Assembly: GCA_945862035.1 (NCBI GenBank)
Contig: CAMAXB010000179.1
Location: forward strand, 1-6,355
DNA length: 6,355 nt
Reading direction: 5' to 3'
DNA from: Opitutus sp. GAS368
GTDB lineage: Bacteria; Verrucomicrobiota; Verrucomicrobiia; Opitutales; Opitutaceae
Under the pieces are notes generated by a model. That model had not been told where the DNA came from. It was given only the letters and a program-made list of their open reading frames with translations, and did no database searches. The position numbers were made by a program, and so were the translations under genes. Positions 1 through 4,675 of the stretch are shown piece after piece (positions within the stretch are counted from its first letter, which is position 1; every line of letters begins with the position of its first letter).

Positions 1-78
1 ACGCGAATCGGTGCGAAGCCGATTTTCAAATTGGCCCTGGAGGAAACCCACGAACGTCGGATCGAAACACGGGGTTAG
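1..78 (+). CDS. possible C-terminal end of an upstream gene (partial, uncertain)
   Basis: Frame 1 is open from the left edge to a TAG at 76-78 and gives 25 residues ending in ALEETHERRIETRG. The composition (charged, helix-like, no rare residues) and a moderate G/C bias at third positions would fit the tail of a real protein. The fragment is too short to recognise a family and no start is in view. It could equally be chance; a 25-codon open stretch in GC-rich DNA is not unusual. If real, it would be co-directional with the membrane protein that starts at 232. Confidence 0.3.
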   Translation, partial: TRIGAKPIFKLALEETHERRIETRG

Positions 79-231
79 GAAGTTCTGGTTGTTCCGGGTA
101 GATCGTCGTTTCTCCTTGGAGTTCGGGTCCAATCGCGTGATTCGCGGGCGACGGTGTCTGCTCGCTGGTGGCCCAAGGATGGCTTCAGAAAATCCTGTTC
201 ACTCTGCCCCGGGCGCCTAAGCTTCCCCGTC
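79..231. other. non-coding leader region before the DUF6580 gene
   Basis: No convincing gene is seen here. A reading frame in phase with the downstream gene is open from GTG at 154, so the gene could start earlier, but those residues (rich in W, R, K, C) do not look like this family. The only structure noted is a weak 5-bp inverted repeat (AGGAT at 176-180, ATCCT at 192-196). No clear promoter or Shine-Dalgarno sequence was found. Confidence 0.4.
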
Positions 232-801
232 ATGCTTCCAGCGGTTGTTCTCATCCTTCTCACGGTCGGCTATCGGGTCCTTTCGGTCCACAACACCGAG
301 CTCGCGAATTTTTCACCGCTTATGGCTCTGGCCATCTGCGGCGCCGTGTACCTGAAGCCGCGGGGATGGTGGGCGGTGCCGTTTGCCGCTCTGTTCGCGA
401 GCGATCTCTGGATCAATCACGTCTATCTCACCCAATACGGCTACGGCTATGGCTCGGCGCAGATGGCGGTGAGGATCGGGTGCTTTGCGGCCGCGCTGGG
501 CATCGGCCTGATCGTGGCGCAGCGCAAGTCGTGGCTCGCTCTGGCCACCGGCACCTTGGGGGGCGCCCTGCTCTTTTACCTCGCGACCAACACCGCCTCC
601 TGGGCGGGCGACGTCGCCTATGCGAAAAGCGCGGCCGGCTGGTGGCAGGCGATGACGGTGGGGCACCCGGAGTTTCCGCCCACCCTATACTTCCTCCGCA
701 ACTCCCTCGTGAGCGACCTGCTCTTCACCAGCGCGTTTGCGCTGGTGATGGAGGGTCGGGCGCTCAAGGCCGGCCAGCCGAGCCTCCTGGCGCGCGCCTA
801 G
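232..801 (+). CDS. DUF6580-family putative membrane transport protein
   Basis: This is a 189-aa integral inner-membrane protein. About six hydrophobic segments can be read, at residues 2-18, 28-42, 46-62, 79-97, 101-118 and 158-174. The stretch NFSPLMALAICGAVYL (26-41), the tryptophan/tyrosine-rich loop (about 124-155, with AGWWQAMTVGHPEFPPTLYF) and the closing RNSLVSDLLFTSAFAL (156-171) match my memory of the DUF6580 family of putative transporters, found in Verrucomicrobiota, Bacteroidota and others. The substrate is unknown. I chose ATG at 232 because the first membrane helix begins directly there; an in-frame GTG at 154 would add 26 unlikely residues. No Shine-Dalgarno is seen before either start. 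The gene converges with the PhoH2 gene downstream, so any operon partner would lie to the left. The family call is from pattern memory; the membrane topology is directly visible. Confidence 0.75.
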   Translation: MLPAVVLILLTVGYRVLSVHNTELANFSPLMALAICGAVYLKPRGWWAVPFAALFASDLWINHVYLTQYGYGYGSAQMAVRIGCFAAALGIGLIVAQRKSWLALATGTLGGALLFYLATNTASWAGDVAYAKSAAGWWQAMTVGHPEFPPTLYFLRNSLVSDLLFTSAFALVMEGRALKAGQPSLLARA

Positions 802-850
802 GGCAGGAGGAGGAGGAGCTGAATGGCACCGACAGGACGGCTGCCTTTCC

Positions 851-898
851 GACCATAAGTCCCGTCCGTCCCATCCGTCCTCCCGGTCCCATCCTCCG
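851..898. repeat. degenerate 8-10 bp tandem repeat between convergent genes
   Basis: The plus strand reads as successive pyrimidine-rich units: GACCATAA, GTCCCGTCC, GTCCCATCC, GTCCTCCC, GGTCCCATCC, then a partial TCCGTC that runs into the PhoH2 stop codon at 899-901. On the minus strand the consensus is about GGATGGGAC. It fills most of the 97-bp gap between two convergent genes. There is no stem with a T-tract, so it is not an ordinary terminator. It may be one copy of a dispersed intergenic repeat. Confidence 0.55.
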
Positions 899-2428
899 TC
901 ACAGCAGATCCGCCGCCAGCTCCGCCAGCTTGGAGCGCTCGCCCTTGCTGAGCTTCACATGCGCCGAAAGCGCGTGGCCCTTCATGCGATTGTGGCAGTA
1001 GACCAGGCCGTTGCTGCGGGAGTCGACGTAGGGATTGTCGATCTGGGCCGGGTCACCGATCAGGACGATCTTCGAGCCCTCGGAGATGCGGGTGATGACC
1101 GTCTTGACCTCGTGCGGCGTGAGCTGTTGCGCCTCGTCGAGAATGAAGAAGCGGCGCGCAATCGAACGCCCGCGGATGAAGCAAAGCGCCTCGACCTCCA
1201 CCAACCCGCTGCGGATCAGCCGCTCGTAGGGCTTCATCGGCGGGGCCGAGGACGGACCGGAATGGGACACGGTTGGCTGCGGGGGTGCGGAGAGGGCGCT
1301 CTCGTGGTGCTTCTTGTGCTTCTTCTTTGAAACTTTCTTGGCGGCGAACTGGGGTTCCTTGGGCGCCTTGGAGGGAATCAGCACCTCCAGCGCATCGAAG
1401 TAAGGCTGCAGCCACGGTTTCATCTTTTCATCGAGTGAACCCGGGAGAAAGCCGATGTCCTTGCCGAGGGCGATGACCGGACGGGAGATTGAGACGCCAT
1501 CGTAGCGCGACGGGTCGTCCTGAGTTTGGTGCAGCGCGCAGGCGGTGGAAATCAGGGTCTTGCCCGTGCCCGCCTTGCCGAAGCAGGTGATGAGCGAGAT
1601 GGAGTCATCGAGCAGCGCGTCCATGAAGAACTGCTGTTCAAGATTGCGCGCCCGGATGGCAATGCCGCCCGGGGCCTTGACGAATTCGGGAATGTGCAGG
1701 CGGCGCACGACGCCCTCGCCATGGTAGCGCGCCGGCATCGTCTTACCCTCATCCGAGCGCAGCAGGACGTACTCATTGAGGTAAAGGCCCTCGGCCGAGT
1801 CCTTGCCGATGTCGAACTCGCCCTCCGAACAGAAGCGCTGCAGCTCGTAGACGGTGACCGGGATGTCCCGGTAGCCCATCTCCTCGGGCGTCTCGGGGAC
1901 CTTGTCGTTCAGGTAGTCCTCGGACTCGAGCCCGAGCGCGCGGGCCTTGAGCTGCACGTTGACGTCCTTGGTGACGAGGATGACCGGCGGTGTATACTGT
2001 TCCTGCACGAACAGCGCCGAGGCGATGATGCGATTATCCTTCTTGGAAAGATCCGGGAGGATCGCCCGCAGCCGGGTCATTGCCGGGGAGGTGCGGCTGA
2101 CGTCGGTCAGGTAAGGATTGATGATGATGGAGAGCGTGCCGCCGTTGGGCAGCTCGACTCCCTCGTGCATCGAGCGCGAATCGGGCAGAAGTTCCTGCAG
2201 GATGCGGTGGACCCGACGGGCGTTGCGGCCGCGTTCCGTGTTCTGCTCGGATTTGATCGAGTCCAGTTCTTCCAAAACCTCGACGGGGATCGCCAGGTTA
2301 TTCTCCTCGAACTTGTAGATCGAGTGAGGGTCGTGGAGGAGGACGTTGGTGTCCAAGACAAAGGTTTTCACCTTTGCAGAGACCTTGAGCCGCGATTTTG
2401 GGGCGATCGCCCCGCTCAGGTTTTCCAT
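899..2428 (-). CDS. PhoH family protein with N-terminal PIN domain (PhoH2 type)
   Basis: This 509-aa cytoplasmic protein joins a PIN ribonuclease-like domain to a PhoH ATPase. The PIN part (about residues 22-160) shows the acidic metal-binding set: D26 in FVLDTNVLLHDP, E53/E54 in VLEELD, D131 in KKDNRIIASA and D155 in VTKDVNVQL. The PhoH part (about 262-509) has Walker A GKAGTGKT (284-291), the signatures LGKDIGFLPG and EKMKPW (321-337), IRGRS (418-422), Walker B FFILDEAQ (427-434) and GDPAQID (458-464). Studied PhoH2 proteins are reported to act as RNA helicase/ribonucleases, so RNA processing is the likely role; this is inferred. All key residues appear intact. One oddity is a low-complexity K/H/P/S-rich insertion at about 352-398, between conserved blocks of the ATPase domain. 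ATG at 2428 is chosen because the PIN domain follows after a short tail; no Shine-Dalgarno is seen. It converges with the DUF6580 gene. Confidence 0.95.
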   Translation of the reverse strand: MENLSGAIAPKSRLKVSAKVKTFVLDTNVLLHDPHSIYKFEENNLAIPVEVLEELDSIKSEQNTERGRNARRVHRILQELLPDSRSMHEGVELPNGGTLSIIINPYLTDVSRTSPAMTRLRAILPDLSKKDNRIIASALFVQEQYTPPVILVTKDVNVQLKARALGLESEDYLNDKVPETPEEMGYRDIPVTVYELQRFCSEGEFDIGKDSAEGLYLNEYVLLRSDEGKTMPARYHGEGVVRRLHIPEFVKAPGGIAIRARNLEQQFFMDALLDDSISLITCFGKAGTGKTLISTACALHQTQDDPSRYDGVSISRPVIALGKDIGFLPGSLDEKMKPWLQPYFDALEVLIPSKAPKEPQFAAKKVSKKKHKKHHESALSAPPQPTVSHSGPSSAPPMKPYERLIRSGLVEVEALCFIRGRSIARRFFILDEAQQLTPHEVKTVITRISEGSKIVLIGDPAQIDNPYVDSRSNGLVYCHNRMKGHALSAHVKLSKGERSKLAELAADLL

Positions 2429-2534
2429 CGTGTGGATATCTTGTTAGTAACCCTGCAGACCCCGTGCCGGTTGTAAATGCGCGATTTGCACAAACGCCGG
2501 ATTGTTGCGCGACCGTGACTTGAGCGGAACCTGG
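2429..2534. other. upstream region of the PhoH2 gene
   Basis: About 105 bp separate the PhoH2 start from the minus-strand terminator at 2538-2575, so the PhoH2 promoter should lie here. I found no confident -35/-10 pair. An imperfect inverted repeat sits at 2471-2493 (TTGT/ACAA outside and AAAT/ATTT inside, with a 2-nt bulge), a possible operator. TGCGCGA occurs twice close by. Confidence 0.35.
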
Positions 2535-2537
2535 GCC

Positions 2538-2575
2538 AAAAAAGAAAGCGGGCCGACTACCCCTAGTCGGCCCGC
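2538..2575 (-). terminator. strong intrinsic terminator, minus strand
   Basis: A perfect 12-bp GC-rich stem, GCGGGCCGACTA (2548-2559) with TAGTCGGCCCGC (2564-2575), closes a 4-nt loop. Read on the minus strand it is followed directly by TTTCTTTTTT (2547-2538). On the plus strand no T-tract follows. It ends transcription coming from the 98-aa gene or from a small RNA, and insulates the PhoH2 gene, which starts 110 bp further on. Confidence 0.9.
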
Positions 2576-2581
2576 CCGTGT

Positions 2582-2597
2582 CTTACTTACTTACTTA
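2582..2597. repeat. (CTTA)4 microsatellite
   Basis: Four perfect copies of CTTA lie just right of the terminator stem. One end of the run takes part in the 8-bp long-range pairing with 2648-2655. Tetranucleotide runs can change length by slippage, and here that would shift the register of the pairing. Confidence 0.6.
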
Positions 2598-2681
2598 GTT
2601 ACCCCAAATTTCCCGCTAAGCAGGAAAAATGCTAACCAGAACCACCGAGTAAGACGCAGGACTTCGCGAAACGTTGAAAGA

Positions 2682-2711
2682 ATTCGAAGAAAAGCGATTT
2701 CTCCCGGTCAA
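2682..2711 (-). promoter_or_regulatory. candidate sigma70-type promoter for the possible small RNA
   Basis: On the minus strand, TTGACC (2711-2706) and TCGAAT (2687-2682) are 18 nt apart, with an A/T-rich patch before the -10. The -35 matches five of six consensus bases and the -10 four of six. Transcription would start near 2675. It lies in the gap after the 98-aa gene's stop at 2725, so it would not serve that gene. Confidence 0.35.
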
Positions 2712-2724
2712 GGGCGCTGAGCAG

Positions 2725-3021
2725 TCAGGGATGCACCGCCGGCTTAGGCTTCGGCGGGACCCACAGGCGCAGCAGGAGTTCGGCGAGGTTCCGCATGCTG
2801 GTGCGCTGGAGTCCTTCGTGGCGCACGCGTTCCTTGAACGGCGCGGCCACGCCGGCCCGTTCCTCGTAATACGACCAGAGCGCGTCCGCGAGGCTTGAGG
2901 AGGCGGCGTGGGCGTCGGTCAGGCGCCCGGCGGCCCTGACCTTGTCCATCCAGTAGCTCTTTTCCTCGGGATTGGCATTGAGATAGTCGAAAACCAGTTG
3001 TTCGCCGCGATTCAAGCTCAT
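2725..3021 (-). CDS. conserved hypothetical protein, 98 aa, Opitutales-type
   Basis: This small soluble protein has no signal peptide or membrane segment. It begins MSLNRGEQLVFDYLNANPEE and ends with a basic proline-rich tail, WVPPKPKPAVHP. The middle looks mostly helical, with aromatic/acidic patches SYWMDKVRAA (22-31) and LWSYYEERAG (49-58), then HEGLQRTSMRNLAELLLRLW (68-87). I associate this pattern with a short uncharacterised protein conserved in Opitutales, but know no assigned function. ATG at 3021 is preferred over an in-frame ATG at 3093, because the extra 24 residues are cysteine/arginine-rich and run through the divergent promoter region. There is no Shine-Dalgarno. It diverges from the coiled-coil membrane protein; the nearest downstream terminator is 150 nt past the stop. 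Confidence 0.8.
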   Translation of the reverse strand: MSLNRGEQLVFDYLNANPEEKSYWMDKVRAAGRLTDAHAASSSLADALWSYYEERAGVAAPFKERVRHEGLQRTSMRNLAELLLRLWVPPKPKPAVHP

Positions 3022-3087
3022 GGGTGGCACCAAACGCTGCGGGCTTGGTCTACGAAAACAACCGCAAAGCCAGGTCGTACCCCGGCA

Positions 3088-3115
3088 TTGCAATTTCAGT
3101 CCATCCTGCTAGAAC
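3088..3115 (+). promoter_or_regulatory. candidate promoter of the coiled-coil membrane protein
   Basis: TTGCAA (3088-3093) and TAGAAC (3110-3115) are 16 nt apart, and a TGC before the -10 gives an extended -10 element. The expected start near 3122 would leave a very short leader of about 15 nt before the ATG at 3137, consistent with translation that does not rely on a Shine-Dalgarno sequence. Confidence 0.4.
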
Positions 3116-3136
3116 CGCACTAACTCCCTAACCTCC

Positions 3137-3952
3137 ATGTGGCAAAAACTTAAAGAACAACTCCCAGCGGTGATCATCACGCTGCTCGCGATCGGCGGCG
3201 GCGCTTATTGGCTGCATACGAAGACCGTGGCCCAGATGGCGGCGAGCCAGCAGTCCGAAATCGCCGCGCTTCGTGAGCAGACCAACGCCGAGATGAAGGC
3301 GAGTGCAGAGGAGACACGCCGTCAGATCGACGCCGTCAACACCCTGCTCAAAGACGCCATTGAGAAGCGCGCAGCCGATGCCTTCATGACCGACGAGGAG
3401 ATCGCCAAGCTCAATGCCGAGAAGGTTGACGAGCTCGCGACGGCGATCGCCACGAAGATCCAACCCTACAATCCGCTGCCTAAGACGCCCGAGGAAGCGG
3501 AGATTCAGCAGAATGAACAGGTCGACAAGGTCTCGACCCGCATGGCCGAGCGCATCCAGCCCATCCTCTCCCAGATGGCCTCCGACCAGAATCTCACCCG
3601 CGAGTCGATTGTCGGCTACAGCGAGAAGATTTCGGACCAGATCAGCGTGGTTCTCACCAGCGAGCTGGCCCGCAACCAGCAGCTGAATAACAACCTCGTC
3701 GAAACGCAGGCCGTCGCCCGCGACTCCCTTGGCCTCTCGCAGGAGCTCACCGCCCTCTACCTCGCGTCCTTCAAGGATCAGGGCGTTCTGACCCGCATCC
3801 TCTCCCTGCCCGCCAACGTGATCAAAGACGCTTCCCAGCTGAGCATCGTCAACAGCCAGGAGCGCAAGGCCAAGGAAGAGCAGCTCATCGCCAAGCTGGC
3901 TGAAATCCAGAAGCGACTCGAGATCATCCAAGCCGCCGCCCCGGCCCCGTAA
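3137..3952 (+). CDS. single-pass membrane protein with periplasmic coiled coils, unknown function
   Basis: The 271-aa product starts with a short positive segment (MWQKLKEQLP), then one hydrophobic helix (about residues 10-26, AVIITLLAIGGGAYWL). The rest is long, polar and helical. Coiled-coil-like heptads are seen at about 32-80 (rich in A, E, Q, K) and 234-266 (ERKAKEEQLIAKLAEIQKRL). The tail is AAAPAP. The layout suggests an inner-membrane anchor, probably with the helical part in the periplasm, but no catalytic motif or named domain is recognised. It may be a lineage-specific structural or envelope protein; that is inference. ATG at 3137 sits directly before the membrane helix, without a Shine-Dalgarno. 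It is a single-gene unit: a candidate promoter lies 20 bp upstream and a strong terminator 30 bp after the stop. It is divergent from the 98-aa gene, 115 bp away. Confidence 0.85.
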   Translation: MWQKLKEQLPAVIITLLAIGGGAYWLHTKTVAQMAASQQSEIAALREQTNAEMKASAEETRRQIDAVNTLLKDAIEKRAADAFMTDEEIAKLNAEKVDELATAIATKIQPYNPLPKTPEEAEIQQNEQVDKVSTRMAERIQPILSQMASDQNLTRESIVGYSEKISDQISVVLTSELARNQQLNNNLVETQAVARDSLGLSQELTALYLASFKDQGVLTRILSLPANVIKDASQLSIVNSQERKAKEEQLIAKLAEIQKRLEIIQAAAPAP

Positions 3953-3981
3953 AGCCCTCGCTCCACGCGAGCCCCTCCTTC

Positions 3982-4020
3982 AAGCTACGCGGCTAGGCCG
4001 CGTAGCTTTTTTTATTTTTA
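3982..4020 (+). terminator. strong intrinsic terminator after the coiled-coil protein gene
   Basis: A perfect 12-bp stem, AAGCTACGCGGC (3982-3993) with GCCGCGTAGCTT (3997-4008), closes a 3-nt loop and runs into a T-rich tract, TTTTTTTATTTTTA. A smaller hairpin (CTCGC/GCGAG, 3957-3971) precedes it. The T-tract is only on the plus strand, so it serves the gene ending at 3952. Confidence 0.93.
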
Positions 4021-4077
4021 CCGTTCTCGTTTCCCGCTTCTCCCGCCGCCCTGCCACGCCGCCTGCTCCGTTTACTT

Positions 4078-4343
4078 CTACCCTGCTCGCCGTCTTCGGC
4101 CTCGCCCTCGCCGGCTGGCGGCCAGCACGAAACCGCCGTCGAGGCGGAAAATCGCGACCAAGTCATCCACTTCGGCAATCTAGGGGAACCGGCAGACCTC
4201 GACCACCAGCGCTTCGACCTCGAACGCCCGGCCACGGAAGCTCGCAAAATGCAGCCGCTCCAATCACCCGGGCTTGCACATTGCATGATCGCGCGGCTGT
4301 CGATCTGTACCTGAAACTCTTTATCCATATACTCATGTTTCAC
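4078..4343 (-). pseudogene. frame-broken gene remnant, family not recognised
   Basis: Two minus-strand frames each look like half of a protein. The first starts at GTG 4343 (or ATG 4328) and reads MDKEFQVQIDSRAIMQC. Its natural-looking sequence stops making sense near 4265, after which it becomes R/S/W-rich. A second frame, entered at about 4263, reads LERLHFASFRGRAFEVEALV, then VEVCRFP, a TAG at 4182-4180, then IAEVDDLVAIFRLDGGFVLAAS, and ends at TAG 4080-4078. By hand count about 80% of its third positions are G or C, as expected for real coding DNA here. The simplest reading is one gene broken by a frameshift near 4265 and a nonsense change at 4182. I do not recognise the family. An unbroken 116-codon frame runs through the region, but its second half is a poor protein. 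Confidence 0.45.
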
Positions 4344-4426
4344 TTAGGTATCGTCTGATCCCGTTGGCACGGCAAGGGGTGACAGGGAAAGGCGTTCGTT
4401 CATTCCAACCCTTCAACCCCACGCCT

Positions 4427-4610
4427 ATGATTCCCACCCCCGCCCGTCTCACCTATTCGGTTCCGGCTACCAAGTTGAAGTGTCCGTCCATCCCGGTCTC
4501 CGACCCCACCCGGACCGAAGTCGCCGCGGACGCACTGCTCATCCAGCGTTTCAATGCGGGTGATGAAACCGCCTTCGTTGAAATGGTGCAGCGCTCCCGC
4601 AGTCGCATTT
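4427..4610 (+). pseudogene. ECF RNA polymerase sigma factor, N-terminal remnant
   Basis: The first 61 residues read like the start of a sigma-70 family ECF sigma factor of the verrucomicrobial type: a variable leader (1-34), then DALLIQRFNAGDETAFVEMVQRSRSRI (35-61), the usual opening of region 2. Homology ends abruptly at about 4610. The rest of region 2 (core polymerase and -10 binding) and all of region 4 (-35 binding) are missing, against a normal length near 190 aa. The open frame continues to TGA at 4727-4729, but those residues (P/R-rich) are the antisense of the sulfatase 3' end, which it overlaps. The product could not work as a sigma factor. ATG 4427 is preferred; an in-frame TTG at 4364 adds 21 residues. 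No other frame downstream restores the homology. Confidence 0.7.
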
Positions 4611-4651
4611 GCCTGAGCCCACGGCCCGTCCCGCGGGTGCACACCTTCCGA

Positions 4652-4675
4652 CCCGTCCGCTTCACTGCGGACGGG
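4652..4675 (-). terminator. GC-rich hairpin enclosing the sulfatase stop codon
   Basis: CCCGTCCGC (4652-4660) pairs perfectly with GCGGACGGG (4667-4675) around a 6-nt loop that contains the sulfatase TGA (4664-4662). No T-tract follows on the minus strand, so it is not a standard intrinsic terminator. It may still pause or end transcription or protect the 3' end. Confidence 0.4.

Larger units (their letters stand above)
2535..2675 (-). ncRNA. candidate structured small RNA (or long 3' UTR of the 98-aa gene)
   Basis: A minus-strand transcript starting near 2675 would end at the strong terminator 2538-2575, giving about 140 nt. Inside it are nested pairings. GTCTTACT (minus strand, 2655-2648) is perfectly complementary to AGTAAGAC (2587-2580). 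Between them lies TTTCCTGC-TTA-GCGGGAAA (2627-2609), an 8-bp stem with one G-T pair, flanked by a possible GTTA/TAAC helix. A sigma70-like promoter (TTGACC, 18-nt spacer, TCGAAT) lies just upstream at 2711-2682. There is no good open reading frame. It matches no known RNA family that I can recognise (not tRNA, tmRNA or SRP RNA). The alternative is that it is simply a structured 3' UTR of the 98-aa gene, whose stop is only 150 nt from the terminator. Confidence 0.35.

Noticed and set aside
1..50. Resemblance to part of a cobalamin riboswitch (a GCGAATCGGTGCGAAGCC-like stretch at 3-20)
   Set aside because: Only the GGTG-AA-CC part is similar. The expected CTG-CCC-GCAACTG core and the 3' B12 box are not found at the right distances, and an open coding frame covers the same bases.
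168..1001. 277-codon plus-strand open frame overlapping the DUF6580 gene and the PhoH2 3' end
   Set aside because: It is R/P/G/H-rich out-of-frame translation. The overlapping frame encodes clear membrane helices, and this one also runs antisense into PhoH2.
1526..2476. 316-codon open frame on the plus strand opposite the PhoH2 gene
   Set aside because: It is the antisense shadow of a well-supported PIN-PhoH gene. Its D/R/L/V-rich sequence shows no family features and extends past the gene only by chance.
2502..2720. 72-codon plus-strand open frame in the intergenic region
   Set aside because: It runs through the terminator hairpin and the CTTA repeat, and its basic, low-quality composition does not resemble a protein.
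2632..2727. 30 sense codons in frame after the TGA stop of the 98-aa gene (possible read-through or recoding)
   Set aside because: The protein already ends in a natural-looking basic proline-rich tail, no recoding signal is evident, and a 30-codon open run is not rare. The same bases are better explained as promoter and RNA leader.
3128..3931. 267-codon minus-strand open frame opposite the coiled-coil protein
   Set aside because: Its L/G/D-rich composition is typical of the reverse of a GC-rich coding frame. The plus-strand gene has a membrane helix, coiled coils, a promoter and a terminator.
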